Source: Saprospiraceae bacterium (GTDB lineage: Bacteria > Bacteroidota > Bacteroidia > Chitinophagales > Saprospiraceae). Taken from it: 64,000 nt of DNA. The translations under genes were made by a program, and so were the position numbers. The stretch spans positions 5,206,501-5,270,500 of the forward strand of contig JAWKLJ010000001.1 of the NCBI GenBank assembly GCA_041392805.1. Reading direction: 5' to 3'. Of this stretch, positions 31,905 through 42,149 are shown piece after piece. The notes beneath the pieces are model-generated. The model was not told the origin of the DNA, searched no databases, and was given only the letters and a program-made list of their open reading frames with translations. The number at the start of each line of letters is the position of its first letter. Within the stretch, counting starts at the first letter, position 1.

Positions 31905-33980
31905 TTACAGCTTAATCAACCTTTTTACCTGACAATGCCGGCCATTTCCATCAATTTTTATAAAATAGATCCCATTGCTTTGATTGGATAGATCAATCGT
32001 TTCGGCGCCATTTTTAATGCTTCCATGTTTTATGAGTTTGCCCATCGTATCATAGATTTGATAGGTTTGTTTTTCGTAGTTGTTCGGCATGGGCTGGAGA
32101 TTTAGCCTCACCTCATTATGGAAGGGGTTGGGGAAAATGGAAATACAATCCTTCTGTTCAATGGTATCTAGCGAAGTAGAAGAAAATAGAACACGAATAT
32201 CATCCAGGTAGAAATTATTGACTGAAATAGATGCGTTCAGGTCGAAAGTAACATACACCTCCTCTTCCGTTAGAAAGGCTGCCGGTATGTCGATTTCATA
32301 CGTTTTCCAATCTGAAGGGGAGGGAATAAAGGCCAGCGTCGGATACATTTTAGCAGTGGTAAGGAGTTGATTCACATCTGTTTCACTGAAAATGACTTGA
32401 CTTGCACCAAAATAGGTACATTGGTTGCTCATTGTGATGGTAAAGGCTGCTTCTCCACCTATGTTTTTCAAGGCCAAGGCCATGGAAAATTTTAGTTTGG
32501 CATCCATCAAGCCCTTTAGATTCATTGGTGGCAGGGTCAGCAGGTCATTATCATCCTGCCGATGGTTTTGGGTAGAAATCCTTACCGCAGACCTGGAATC
32601 GTCAACCCCTGCTTCGGTCGAATTGATCCATTTGTTTCCATCATTGGCATTACTTCTTTGGTAAATCTCCTTACCAATGGTCGAAGATTCAAAACTTTCT
32701 TTCAGTTGATCTCCATAATAGGATTTGTCTTTGAACACAAAAATATCAACTTGTCGGCTGACCGTATCCCTTCCAAAAGCATTTGAAACAATAAGCTTTA
32801 CCTCATAAGTCCCCGAGCTATCATAACTTACCAAGGGGTGTTGTTTATTGGAAACGGTAGGGTATCCTCCTTCAAAACGCCACTGCCAGGCAGTTGGGAT
32901 GGATTTCCAGGAAACATCATAAAACTGGACAGGGTTGCATGGCAACCGGAGATCCCGGTATCCATCATAGGTGAAATTTGCAATGGGGCCAATCGGACAT
33001 TCCGCTCCATCCTGCTCAACCTCGGTACCTGTTTCCCTCAAATTGTCCGTTTGCCATAGCTGAAGTCTATAACCAAAGGCAGAATTATTCAAAACTTCAC
33101 TCATTCTTTGAACTTGTCCTTGGGTAAACATGGCCCGACACGGAGAATAATCCATGTAATTGTTGAAATTATCGCCATAGGGCTCATTTGCACAACTTAC
33201 AGATGGAAAACTGGGGCAAACAGTGTTGGGGAATTCCTGTATCGGGGTATCGGCTATCGCATCATCGATCAAGCAACCATTGTCTGGGTTGACATTGTTC
33301 GTATTGCCCCAAATGTGTGACAGGCCGAGCCAATGGCCTACCTCATGGGTAAGTGTCGACTCATTTTGTAAAAGATTGATGGCGGCGATGAGTATCCCGT
33401 CTCTGCTGGCAGCATTACCTGGGAAACCCGCCACTCCACTAATCGCATTGTTGCCATTCATTACTCTCCTACTTACCCAGATGTTCAGGTATTTATTTCT
33501 ATCCCAGCGAATAGTTGAAGTCACTTTTGATAGATCGGCGTGATAGGTCAAAGCATCTTGAATTCGATTTATTCCCGTGGTGCAGTTTCCATCAGGGGCC
33601 TTGGTGGCTAATCGGAAGGATACTTGGGGATTACCCATGATGGACCTAAATGGAAGCGGGATTATTATCGTATCGGCATTTTTAAGATTAAATCTTTCGT
33701 TGAGTTTTGATAAGGCTGCGACAAGGTCTTCACGTCGAATGTTTTCAAAGCCGTTTTCGTGAAATACGTGGAAAACAACCGGAATGACGTAGTTCTCACC
33801 GTTCAATAGGTTCTTGTTATGGCTGGGTAAAGTTGTTTTGCTGGGGTGCCATTCCCCGTACGTTGCGCATTGTTCCTTTGTGAAATGATTGATCAGGGAA
33901 ATATCATCCACCTGGCCTTTCAAATGGCCAAATAAGCATAAGGTAAGGCCAACAATAACTAAATGAGATTTAATTTGCAT
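31905..33980 (-). CDS. Secreted M43 (cytophagalysin/pappalysin) metalloprotease with PKD and T9SS sorting domains
   Basis: The 691-residue precursor starts with a signal peptide (MQIKSHLVIVGLTLCLFGHLKG). The catalytic domain has the extended zinc motif HEVGHWLGLSH (H212, E213, H216, H222), followed by the Met-turn NYMDYS, which places it in metallopeptidase family M43. A PKD domain follows near 345-415 (WRFEGGYPTVSNKQHPLVSY), then a jelly-roll-like region. The last 75 residues are a type A T9SS sorting domain (SIFPNPFHNEVRLNLQ ... NGIYFIKIDGNGRHCQVKRL). The enzyme should cross the outer membrane through the T9SS and digest extracellular protein. It lies 13 bp downstream of the penicillin acylase family gene on the same strand. 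Confidence 0.93.
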   Translation of the reverse strand: MQIKSHLVIVGLTLCLFGHLKGQVDDISLINHFTKEQCATYGEWHPSKTTLPSHNKNLLNGENYVIPVVFHVFHENGFENIRREDLVAALSKLNERFNLKNADTIIIPLPFRSIMGNPQVSFRLATKAPDGNCTTGINRIQDALTYHADLSKVTSTIRWDRNKYLNIWVSRRVMNGNNAISGVAGFPGNAASRDGILIAAINLLQNESTLTHEVGHWLGLSHIWGNTNNVNPDNGCLIDDAIADTPIQEFPNTVCPSFPSVSCANEPYGDNFNNYMDYSPCRAMFTQGQVQRMSEVLNNSAFGYRLQLWQTDNLRETGTEVEQDGAECPIGPIANFTYDGYRDLRLPCNPVQFYDVSWKSIPTAWQWRFEGGYPTVSNKQHPLVSYDSSGTYEVKLIVSNAFGRDTVSRQVDIFVFKDKSYYGDQLKESFESSTIGKEIYQRSNANDGNKWINSTEAGVDDSRSAVRISTQNHRQDDNDLLTLPPMNLKGLMDAKLKFSMALALKNIGGEAAFTITMSNQCTYFGASQVIFSETDVNQLLTTAKMYPTLAFIPSPSDWKTYEIDIPAAFLTEEEVYVTFDLNASISVNNFYLDDIRVLFSSTSLDTIEQKDCISIFPNPFHNEVRLNLQPMPNNYEKQTYQIYDTMGKLIKHGSIKNGAETIDLSNQSNGIYFIKIDGNGRHCQVKRLIKL

Positions 33981-33993
33981 TGCTTTTTTATTA

Positions 33994-36402
33994 TTAATCG
34001 CGTCTCAACCGCAGGCGGTGAACAGCATGCTCCTCTGCTTTAGCGGGATCAAGCCACCAAAAGAGTGCTTCGCCCTTGACCCAGGCATCCAATTGGGAGG
34101 TGAAATAGGGGTGAAACTGGCGGGCAGCATTACCGCCAGAGATGACCGCCCTGATTTTTTCCTGATCGGCCAGGTCGGCTACCATGCGCATAGAGCTAAA
34201 CCACTTGCTTTCGTAGGGGCCGCGATCCAATTCATACTGCCCGCGGTTGATGGTCTCGCCCGAGCCATTGGCAGGATATTCGCCGCCGCCAACCCAGTCG
34301 CGGCCGGTGCCTTTGGTTCGAATGGGACTGACAAAAATGACATGGTGAAGGGCTCCCCAGGTCCATTTATCCATATTGGGACCCAATAATTCCGAAAGGC
34401 GGGCTTGGGCGCTTTTACCAGCGGCAATGATCAGGTCGTCCAGCGTTTCCACCTCCGGTGTCTGGGTATTGTCAAACCAGGTCGTATCTCCTTCGACAAT
34501 CCATTCATCTATGCGTTGCAGCCAATAATAACGCATGCTAAGAAAGTGTTCAAATAGCGCTTCAGGGAGGTCATCTTTGAGGATTAAGCGGACCAGGTCT
34601 TCGTGCAGGAGGTGGAAGATGCTAGCTTCGACAGCATCGACATGATCTCTAAAATCCCAGTTTTTTAGTTTGTCTGCCAATGGTTTGGTCAACTCATCCT
34701 GTTCCAAGGCCGCAAGGAGGGTAGGGGTTAAGCGGCGAGCATGCGGGTTGGTGACATCCTGGACGTTTTCCCAATGGTCTTCGGGACCTAGTTTTACATC
34801 CCTGGCCAATAGTTCACTGATGCGTTCATAGCGGTAATTGGGGGCAAAATGGGAGGAGTAATAATAAGGAAAATGATCGGGGCGGACATCGTGATTGGCC
34901 GTTCCCACCCAGTTTTTTGTGGGGTTGACCTGTCCAGGCATTTCTTTTTTAGGGATAAAACCTAGCCAATCATCCCCTGGTTCCGGTTTTTTGGCAAAAG
35001 CACCTTGGTGGCCTTTTCTAATCGGAATTTGGCCCGTGGTACGATGGCCGATATTGCCCTCCACATCTGCAAAGACAAAATTGAAGTAGAGTATATCAAT
35101 ATCAGCTAGCACAGTATCTAATTCCGTCACATTTTTAGCCATTAAAAGCCGGTCGAGGCCGATGGTTTTCCCTGCTGTCTCGGCGAGAGTCCACCGGAGA
35201 CTCACGGGTTGATTGGGGTCTAACCCGAATTGGGCATGATCCGAGAGGATGGGACCTCTTTTGGTAGAGCGAATGGTCAGTTGTTCAGGTCTGAATCCTC
35301 CTGGTGCTTTACGGTCCTTAACATTTAAAAAAAGGATTTGGGTTTGATAAGGAAGGCTGCCATTTTCATCAAGGTATTGGTCCTTATGGATAGGGTCGGA
35401 CGTTTCCAGATATAGGTCTTGGCTATCTCCGTAAGCATTGGTGACGCCAAAGGCCAGGTGTTTGGTTCGGCCCACTAAAATCCCGGGGACACCAGGAATG
35501 GTGGCGCCAACGGCCTGAATCCCTGGTGCAAAGAGACCTACGGGAAACCAGGGGCCTGGCAAAATAGTCGCGTCCAAGTGAGGATCGTTAACCATAATAG
35601 GTTTGCCCGAGATTGATTTCTCACCGTTCACTACCCAGTTATTGGACCCCAGTGTAGGCATGCTGGTAGGTACCCAGGGTTGGCTTTTCAGCCCTGGGGG
35701 CAACAGCCCTAAGGGACCTTCCTGCTTATCTGGCTGTTGCCAAAGCTCCAACACTGCCTGTTGCCGATCGGGATTGATATTTAAAGGGAAAAGCGCAGCC
35801 GCCTTTTGGGCTCCTAAGGCCCTAGTTAAATTCAAGCTGAGAATCTCATCTTCATAGTTTTGGCTGTGCGTAAAACCCATGAAATGTTGTACAGCCATCA
35901 AATCAACGACTTCAATAAAATTCGGTTTAAACCCTAGCAGCTTAAATTCTATAGGAAGTTCATTTGCCCTCACAGTTAGATAAGCGTTGTATCCTTCTGC
36001 CAGCCATTCAAGGTATTCCCGACTGTTATCATCCAATTGTGCAGCATGTCGCGCTGCATTTTTGTACAAGCCTAGCACCAACATTTGCACATCCGATTCC
36101 CAACCTGCTTCACCCACCAAGGCGGACAATCTACCTGCTATAATGGCGCGGTACAGCTCGATTTGAAAGACCCGATCCTGCCCCATGACAAAACCTTGCC
36201 CCCGGATCAGGTCGGCTAAATTCTGCGCATGAATATAAGGGATACCATTTTCATCCCTGGTAATGGTCACTTCTTCGGTTAGTATATCCAATTTTAGTTT
36301 TCCATTCCGCTTGAAATGATTGACGCGGGAAAGGTAAATGGCGGTACAAATCGTGAGTAGTATAAGGAAGGCGAGGAGGCTGAGCAGGATTTTCTTTAGC
36401 AT
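33994..36402 (-). CDS. Penicillin acylase family protein (Ntn hydrolase)
   Basis: The 802-residue precursor has an N-terminal hydrophobic segment (ILLSLLAFLILLTICTAIYL) that may be a signal peptide or an anchor. The motif LGSNNWVV at about 251-258 provides the autocatalytic cleavage site; Ser253 would become the N-terminal nucleophile of the beta chain. NDPHL and the conserved NIGHRTTGQIPIRKG segment downstream are typical of this family. Such enzymes cleave amide bonds in penicillins, acyl-homoserine lactones or other N-acyl compounds in the periplasm. Which substrate applies here is unknown. The start lies just after the 164-bp palindromic element region. Confidence 0.9.
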   Translation of the reverse strand: MLKKILLSLLAFLILLTICTAIYLSRVNHFKRNGKLKLDILTEEVTITRDENGIPYIHAQNLADLIRGQGFVMGQDRVFQIELYRAIIAGRLSALVGEAGWESDVQMLVLGLYKNAARHAAQLDDNSREYLEWLAEGYNAYLTVRANELPIEFKLLGFKPNFIEVVDLMAVQHFMGFTHSQNYEDEILSLNLTRALGAQKAAALFPLNINPDRQQAVLELWQQPDKQEGPLGLLPPGLKSQPWVPTSMPTLGSNNWVVNGEKSISGKPIMVNDPHLDATILPGPWFPVGLFAPGIQAVGATIPGVPGILVGRTKHLAFGVTNAYGDSQDLYLETSDPIHKDQYLDENGSLPYQTQILFLNVKDRKAPGGFRPEQLTIRSTKRGPILSDHAQFGLDPNQPVSLRWTLAETAGKTIGLDRLLMAKNVTELDTVLADIDILYFNFVFADVEGNIGHRTTGQIPIRKGHQGAFAKKPEPGDDWLGFIPKKEMPGQVNPTKNWVGTANHDVRPDHFPYYYSSHFAPNYRYERISELLARDVKLGPEDHWENVQDVTNPHARRLTPTLLAALEQDELTKPLADKLKNWDFRDHVDAVEASIFHLLHEDLVRLILKDDLPEALFEHFLSMRYYWLQRIDEWIVEGDTTWFDNTQTPEVETLDDLIIAAGKSAQARLSELLGPNMDKWTWGALHHVIFVSPIRTKGTGRDWVGGGEYPANGSGETINRGQYELDRGPYESKWFSSMRMVADLADQEKIRAVISGGNAARQFHPYFTSQLDAWVKGEALFWWLDPAKAEEHAVHRLRLRRD

Positions 36403-36470
36403 GGTGTGTAGTGTAGTTGTGATTCCAAAATCAGCATAAAAATAGAAATATTGAAGCAGAAATTTACATT

Positions 36471-36634
36471 AGAGCATGTTTGGAGTTCACCCTTTGGGCT
36501 AAAAACCATCTCTTTTTCGCTGATACTTCGTTGCTTTTTTCGTCCGTACCTAAGGGTATGCACTTCAAAAAGCGCCTTGTTTCATCAAAAAATTGACGCT
36601 TTTTACCTCCAACAGCGACCTCCAAACATGCTCT
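36471..36634. repeat. Family-A 164-bp palindromic element, copy 1
   Basis: It begins agagcatgtttggagttc and ends gacctccaaacatgctct: terminal inverted repeats of 18 bp with one difference. The interior shares long stretches with the copy at 43721-43884, including accctttgggc, ctttttcgctgatacttcg and cgtccgtacc. No coding frame is present. Equal length and conserved ends point to a mobile or amplified element of MITE or REP type. Confidence 0.85.
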
Positions 36635-36701
36635 TAGGGATCAGAGACGCCAAGAGGTAAGATGCTAGAGGAGAAAATAATCGTTTCAAACTTCCTGCTA
36701 T

Positions 36702-36867
36702 TAGACTTTATGTATGGAAATTTCGTATGGGTCTAAATGCTCTCTTTAGGCTATCCTTCATTACAGAACCGGGCTTGGTAGCTTAGGCTACCATCCCGAA
36801 CCTGCGCCTCGGCTAGCCTAAAGATAACTATTCATTCCCTATACGAAACTCACATACATAAAGTCTA
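36702..36867. repeat. 166-bp inverted-repeat element
   Basis: tagactttatgtatg at 36702-36716 is exactly inverted at 36853-36867. Pairing continues inward with tttcgtatggg against ccctatacgaaa and with ctttaggctatcc against ggctagcctaaag. The middle holds a smaller hairpin (ggtagct-taggctacc type). It follows family-A copy 1 by 67 bp and is almost the same size, but has a different sequence. No gene lies in it. Confidence 0.75.
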
Positions 36868-36986
36868 TTGTATAATCATTTGTAGTACAAAATTGCTTAA
36901 AAAATAGGCAATTAATTTTAATCTTTACAAAGACAAGTATTGATTTTTCTTAAAACGATCGGCTCCAACTCAAATCCTAAAGCACC

Positions 36987-39434
36987 ATGTTCCAACACCA
37001 ATTCAAGATTGCTTTCCGAAACTTACGAAAAAATGCAAGCTTTTCCTTTATCAATATTTTGGGATTATCGCTCGGTATGGCCTGTTGTTTTCTCATCATT
37101 CTTTATTGCTGGCACGAATTCAATTATGATACCTTTCATAAAGATGGCGACCGACTTTATCGAATGGAGTATAGTATGGAAAAAGGAGGTGACAAGAAAA
37201 CGGGTCGCATTCCTCCTGCTATTGCTCCAGCTTTGGCCGATTATTTTCCGGAGATGGAAGCCGTTAGCCGGTTCTATCCAAGGGAACTGAGTATTGAGTT
37301 GCCCGACCTACAGCAACAATTTGAGTTGGAAGATGTTTTTTTTGTAGACTCCTCGGTGGTGGATGTTTTTCAATTCGATTTTTTATATGGTGCCCCTAAG
37401 CAAGCTTTGCACCAGCCAAGTGCTGTAGTTATCACGGATGTGACGGCGATGCGCTTATTTGGCAGTACAGATGTCGTAGGCAAGGCTTTGCGATTGGCTG
37501 GCGAAGATGGCTTTCAGGTATCCGGGGTCGTCAAAGCTTGGCCTGACAACGCCCATTTGGCATTTACCATGTTATTGCCTTATGAAACGATGATCAAAGT
37601 AGAACCGGCTCATGCGAGAGAAGGCACCCTGTCCTTCATTCAAAACAATTGGACGGCTACGCATTCCTATACTTATGTGAAATTAAAACCCAATCAGGAT
37701 CCAGAAAAGGTCACCGCTCGCTTGGCAACATTCATCCAGGAAAAGGGTGACGAAGGCATTAGAGATCGCCAATCTTTCAGTTTGTTGCCGCTTCGGGACA
37801 TTCATTTGTACGCAGATAGAGGTGGTCCCAAGCCTTTAGGCAACCTGAATTACCTTTACCTATTTCTGTTAGTAGGCTTGCTGACCTTGCTTATTGCTTG
37901 CATCAATTTCATCAATCTTTCTACGGCAAGTTCAATGACTCGGGCAAAAGAAATCGGGGTGAGAAAAGTATTGGGAGCACAGCGTACGACCCTAATTGGT
38001 CAGTTTATAGGCGAGTCGATGTTATTGAGCTTTTTATCCTTTATATTATCCTTGGGAATCACTTACCTGGCTTTACCTTATCTTAATCATTTAACGGGCA
38101 TCGTTATACCTATTGAGGCTTTAGCCAATCCCCTGATGTTGGCTATATTCATTTGCGTATTTCTTCTAACTGGTTTTTTGGCAGGGCTGTATCCAGCCAT
38201 TTTGGCGAGTCGATTTAAAGCCATTGCGGTGCTCAAGGGGGTAGCGGCCAAACGGCAAACGCCGTGGAATGAATGGCTGCGCCGGGGACTTATTACGGTG
38301 CAATTTCTGGCGGCCATCGGATTTATGGCTGGGGCACTAACGGTATACCTGCAAATTCAGTATCTGCAGCATCAGCCCATGGGTTTTAATCAGTCGTTGG
38401 TGCTTAGTCTTCCCTTGAATAGTGGCAACAACCTCAATGCCGTCTTGCGCCCGGGCGACCCTACGTTGCGGCAACGGATGAATACATTTGATGAAAGTCT
38501 AATGAGCAATCCCAATATCAAGGCGGTAACACAGTGTTCGCAGCTTCCTGGTTTGGGCACGGTGGCGCGCAATATTTCGACGGATAGTGTACCCCTTTCA
38601 GCCAATTTAACCGCTAGCATCCTCGCGGTGGATTACGATTTTGCAGAAACCTTTGAACTCTCTTTATTAGCTGGTCGCGATTTTGATTCGGCTTATGGTA
38701 TCGACCACATCAGCTCTTTCCTTATCAATGAAAAAGCAGTGTCGCTGTTAGCCTGGGAAAACCCACAAGCGGCCATTGGACAAAAGATGGAAGTAGGAGG
38801 AAAAGAAGGAATGGTTGTCGGCGTACTTAAGGATTTTCATTTTCAAAGTCTACACTCGGAAATTGCCCCACTCGTGCTGGAAGTCCGCCCCGGCGCATTT
38901 GGCTATTTTGCATTGCGCATCGAAAATGCTAAGGTAGCAGAGACCCTTGCTTTTCTGGAAAACAAATGGAAAGCCGCCTTTCCGGAAAAGGTTTTTGAAT
39001 ATACTTTTTTGGAAGAAACCTTAAACGATACTTACCAAGGAGAAAGAAAACTAGCCAGTATGATTGCTTATGCTGCTTTTCTCGCCATTTTCATTTCTTG
39101 TTTTGGACTATTTGGATTAGCCGCTATATTGACCCAACAGCGATTTAAAGAAATAGGTATTCGAAAAGTATTGGGGGCATCGGTGCCTCAACTTTTGCAA
39201 TTGCTAGCAGGCGGTTTTCTCAAGCTGATTGGTGTGGCCATGTTGGTCGCTACGCCATTGACCTGGTATTTCCTGAAGGGCTGGTTAGCCGAATTTGCTT
39301 ACCGGATTGAATTTCCGTGGTGGGTAACGATAGGGAGTGGTTTGGTAGTAATGCTGGTCGCTTTTTTAACGATAAGTGCACAATCCCTTCGCGCCGCCTT
39401 GTCCAATCCGGTGGATGCGATTAGGAATGAGTGA
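36987..39434 (+). CDS. FtsX/MacB-type ABC transporter permease (two-module)
   Basis: The 815-residue protein carries two MacB-periplasmic/FtsX units. A first membrane helix near 20-42 (NILGLSLGMACCFLIILYCW) is followed by a MacB-type periplasmic domain. The first FtsX block comes next (about 288-430, with EIGVRKVLGAQRTTLIGQFI). A second periplasmic domain and a second FtsX block (about 680-810, with EIGIRKVLGASVPQLLQLL) complete the protein. Proteins of this form work with a separate LolD/MacB-type ATPase that is not encoded nearby. They export peptides or drugs or move lipoproteins. The gene stands alone between repeat elements. Confidence 0.88.
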   Translation: MFQHQFKIAFRNLRKNASFSFINILGLSLGMACCFLIILYCWHEFNYDTFHKDGDRLYRMEYSMEKGGDKKTGRIPPAIAPALADYFPEMEAVSRFYPRELSIELPDLQQQFELEDVFFVDSSVVDVFQFDFLYGAPKQALHQPSAVVITDVTAMRLFGSTDVVGKALRLAGEDGFQVSGVVKAWPDNAHLAFTMLLPYETMIKVEPAHAREGTLSFIQNNWTATHSYTYVKLKPNQDPEKVTARLATFIQEKGDEGIRDRQSFSLLPLRDIHLYADRGGPKPLGNLNYLYLFLLVGLLTLLIACINFINLSTASSMTRAKEIGVRKVLGAQRTTLIGQFIGESMLLSFLSFILSLGITYLALPYLNHLTGIVIPIEALANPLMLAIFICVFLLTGFLAGLYPAILASRFKAIAVLKGVAAKRQTPWNEWLRRGLITVQFLAAIGFMAGALTVYLQIQYLQHQPMGFNQSLVLSLPLNSGNNLNAVLRPGDPTLRQRMNTFDESLMSNPNIKAVTQCSQLPGLGTVARNISTDSVPLSANLTASILAVDYDFAETFELSLLAGRDFDSAYGIDHISSFLINEKAVSLLAWENPQAAIGQKMEVGGKEGMVVGVLKDFHFQSLHSEIAPLVLEVRPGAFGYFALRIENAKVAETLAFLENKWKAAFPEKVFEYTFLEETLNDTYQGERKLASMIAYAAFLAIFISCFGLFGLAAILTQQRFKEIGIRKVLGASVPQLLQLLAGGFLKLIGVAMLVATPLTWYFLKGWLAEFAYRIEFPWWVTIGSGLVVMLVAFLTISAQSLRAALSNPVDAIRNE

Positions 39435-39477
39435 AGATAGAAGATGACTTATCCTGGATTTTGCCAGGGTATCAAAG

Positions 39478-39571
39478 CGTTTTTTTGGACGTGGAGATAT
39501 TGGAGGGTTCAAGTTAGGTTTTTCTTCATTAACTCCACTCCTCCAATACCTCTACGTCCCCTAAAAAAGCA
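39478..39571. repeat. Family-B palindromic element
   Basis: ggacgtggagatattggag at 39487-39505 is inverted at 39541-39559 with 17 of 19 matches. Flanking gcgttttttt and ctaaaaaagc lengthen the stem. It lies between two convergent genes, so a terminator role is possible. The same core occurs at 58299-58386, inverted at 61506, and in variant form at 15260-15452. Confidence 0.75.
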
Positions 39572-39583
39572 TTGTATAAGGTT

Positions 39584-41947
39584 TTAAGGCTTTATGCCCT
39601 TCTTCATTGCCTTCTGCATCGGATTTAATTGTTCCTCCTGTTGGTGTTTTTTAAACACCTTGAATCGACTAGGCATTTCAATATCGGGCCAATTGTTATT
39701 GCTTTCGTCGATGTCGGCCGTTTCGCGGAAGGGGTCCAGGCGGATGCCTGTCGCCACCTTATCCTTGACAAACACCTTGGTGAATCCATTTTCATTTTTT
39801 CGCCAAATTTCGACGGGGATGCGTTCCACTTCGGTCGTTCCATCTTCGAAGGTCCATTCCAGGATTACCGGCATAACGAGCCCTCCTTTATTGCTGAACT
39901 TTAATTCGTAATAGTTCTTATCGCCGAACAATTCCTTTTTCTCCTCCGGAGAATAGGTTTCTGCATAGAGGTGAGTCGTCATGGTTTGAACCGAATCTTC
40001 CGTTTCCCATGGTTTATAGGTCGTGTAGAAATCCTGTAGCGCCTTATCTTCCTCTACGGGGAACTTCATACCAGATTCGCGATTGCGTATTTTGGAGATG
40101 TGATCAAATGGCTTCTCTTCTTTCATTGTGCGTGTTCGGGTCTGTTTTTCAGGGTCATTTTCCAAATCTGCTTTGTACCAGGTGACCTCATCCAATGAAA
40201 TATCGACGGGATCAATGCTATAAAACCATCCGCGCCAGAACCAATCCAGGTCAACGCCGCTGGCATCTTCCATGGTGCGGAAAAAGTCAGCAGGCGTAGG
40301 GTGTTTGAAAGCCCAACGGCGGCAATATTCTTTGAAGGAATAGTCGAATAGTTCGCGGCCCATGATGGTTTCGCGTAGCATATTGAGGCCGGTTGCTGGT
40401 TTCATATAAGCATTGGCGCCAAATCCGATGATATTTTCGCTATTGGTCATGATCGGCTCCAATTGGTCCTTGGGGAGAGCCATGTAGGAGGCTGCCATGT
40501 GGGCTGGGCCGCGACGAGCAGGGTAGTTGTTGTCAAATTCTTGTTCGGTGAGGAATTGTACAAAGGTATTGATGCCTTCATCCATCCAACTCCATTGGCG
40601 TTCGTCGCTATTGATAATCATCGGGAAGTAGTTGTGCCCTACCTCATGGATGATAACGGAAATCGCTCCATTTTTAGCCCTTTCGGTGTAGGTGCCGTCT
40701 TCTTCAGCCCGACCATAATTGAAGCAGATCATGGGATATTCCATGCCATTGGAAGCTTCAACGGAGATTGCTACCGGATAAGGATAAGGAATAGAGTACT
40801 TAGAATAAGTCTTCAGGGTATGTGCGACGGCTTTGGTCGAGTAGCGGCTATAAATAGGATAGGATTCTTTGGGATAGTAACTCATACACATGGCTCTTTT
40901 GCCATCTTCATTAAAATGCGGCATGGCATCCCAAACAAATTTCCGACTGGCCGTCCAGGCAAAATCGCGAACGAAATCGGCCTTGTAAATCCATGTTTTT
41001 TTGGTCGTTGCTTTTTTGCTTTTGGCATTTTTAATGGCTTCATCCAAGGTGACGATTTCTATAGGTTCTGTTGCTGTTTTTGCCTCTTCCCAGCGTTGTA
41101 GCTGCGCAGGCGTAAGCAAGGTGCTGTAGTTCAAACATTCACCAGTAGAACCCACCACATAGTCGGAAGGAACCGTCATTTTAACCACATAATTACCAAA
41201 GGTGAGGGCAAACTCTCCCCGACCAGTAAACTGCTTGTTTTGCCAGCCGGTTACGTCATCATAGACACAAAGCCGAGGAAACCATTGTGAAATGGTGAAG
41301 ATATAATTGTCCTCCTTTGGGAAATACTCATAGCCACCACGGCCACGGTCTGGTCCGTTGATACGGTCTACCAAAAAATAGGACCATTTGATGCGGAAGC
41401 TAAATTTTTCGCCAGGTTTGAGTACCTGCGGCAAATCCACCCGCATCATGGTTTTGTTAACGGTATATTTCAGTGCTTTCCCATTTTCATCACTCACTTC
41501 CTTGATTTTATGACCGTATTTATCCAATTCTTTCACTGCTTCTAGCTCTTGCAAGGAGCTTTCGTCCATGGTCGACTGAATTCGGCTGGGATCAAAATAG
41601 TGATTATCGGCATCGGGAGCATGTTGGTTTTCATCCAATTGCAACCAGATATAACGGAGGTTATTGGGTGATTGATTGTAATATGTAATGAGTTCATTAC
41701 CTACCAGTTGTTGGGTCTCGGTGTTCAATTCGCATTCGATGTCGTAATCAGCCCTTTGTTGCCAGTATTCTGGCCCAGGAGCCCCATCGACGCTTCGGTA
41801 AGCATTGGGGCTAGGCAATTCCGTGCCTAGCTGTTCGAACTTGTTACCGTGATTGGACGTATTTTGGCCAATGGCCATCCCTGCCCAAAGGAGTAGGGCA
41901 AAGGTACCAATAGCATTATACAGGAGATGTGGCGATAGTTTTGTCAT
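39584..41947 (-). CDS. M1 family metallopeptidase (aminopeptidase N-like)
   Basis: I choose the ATG at 41945-41947 (MTKLSPHLLYNAIGTFALLL), which opens a signal peptide; the longer frame needs a TTG. The protein has 787 residues. The gluzincin motif HEVGHN (H434, E435, H438) and the third ligand E457 in WMDEG have the exact HExxH-x18-E spacing. The exopeptidase motif appears in altered form near NGMEYPMICF, compared with GAMEN in classic M1 enzymes. This is common in the Bacteroidota branch and leaves substrate range open. The enzyme should act in the periplasm or outside the cell in peptide use. Confidence 0.9.
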   Translation of the reverse strand: MTKLSPHLLYNAIGTFALLLWAGMAIGQNTSNHGNKFEQLGTELPSPNAYRSVDGAPGPEYWQQRADYDIECELNTETQQLVGNELITYYNQSPNNLRYIWLQLDENQHAPDADNHYFDPSRIQSTMDESSLQELEAVKELDKYGHKIKEVSDENGKALKYTVNKTMMRVDLPQVLKPGEKFSFRIKWSYFLVDRINGPDRGRGGYEYFPKEDNYIFTISQWFPRLCVYDDVTGWQNKQFTGRGEFALTFGNYVVKMTVPSDYVVGSTGECLNYSTLLTPAQLQRWEEAKTATEPIEIVTLDEAIKNAKSKKATTKKTWIYKADFVRDFAWTASRKFVWDAMPHFNEDGKRAMCMSYYPKESYPIYSRYSTKAVAHTLKTYSKYSIPYPYPVAISVEASNGMEYPMICFNYGRAEEDGTYTERAKNGAISVIIHEVGHNYFPMIINSDERQWSWMDEGINTFVQFLTEQEFDNNYPARRGPAHMAASYMALPKDQLEPIMTNSENIIGFGANAYMKPATGLNMLRETIMGRELFDYSFKEYCRRWAFKHPTPADFFRTMEDASGVDLDWFWRGWFYSIDPVDISLDEVTWYKADLENDPEKQTRTRTMKEEKPFDHISKIRNRESGMKFPVEEDKALQDFYTTYKPWETEDSVQTMTTHLYAETYSPEEKKELFGDKNYYELKFSNKGGLVMPVILEWTFEDGTTEVERIPVEIWRKNENGFTKVFVKDKVATGIRLDPFRETADIDESNNNWPDIEMPSRFKVFKKHQQEEQLNPMQKAMKKGIKP

Positions 41948-42149
41948 ACTAGAGTGTTTTTGATAATGATTCAACAGAAGGAATCAAAGGTAGCTTATCC
42001 TTTTTTTTGAAAAGAAAAAAAATTGCTAAATCTGTTCTTCTACCAGAATTCTTAATGCATTAATTAGATAAATGTTCACTTATTTTATGGCAGTCCCTTG
42101 GACAAAACTAAAATTAAGAAAATGCCATGGCTGTCCTCTATTCCCTCTT

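Noticed and set aside
40463..41101. 212-codon frame antisense to the M1 peptidase gene
   Set aside because: The opposite strand encodes an intact HExxH-x18-E metallopeptidase; the antisense frame has no domain features.
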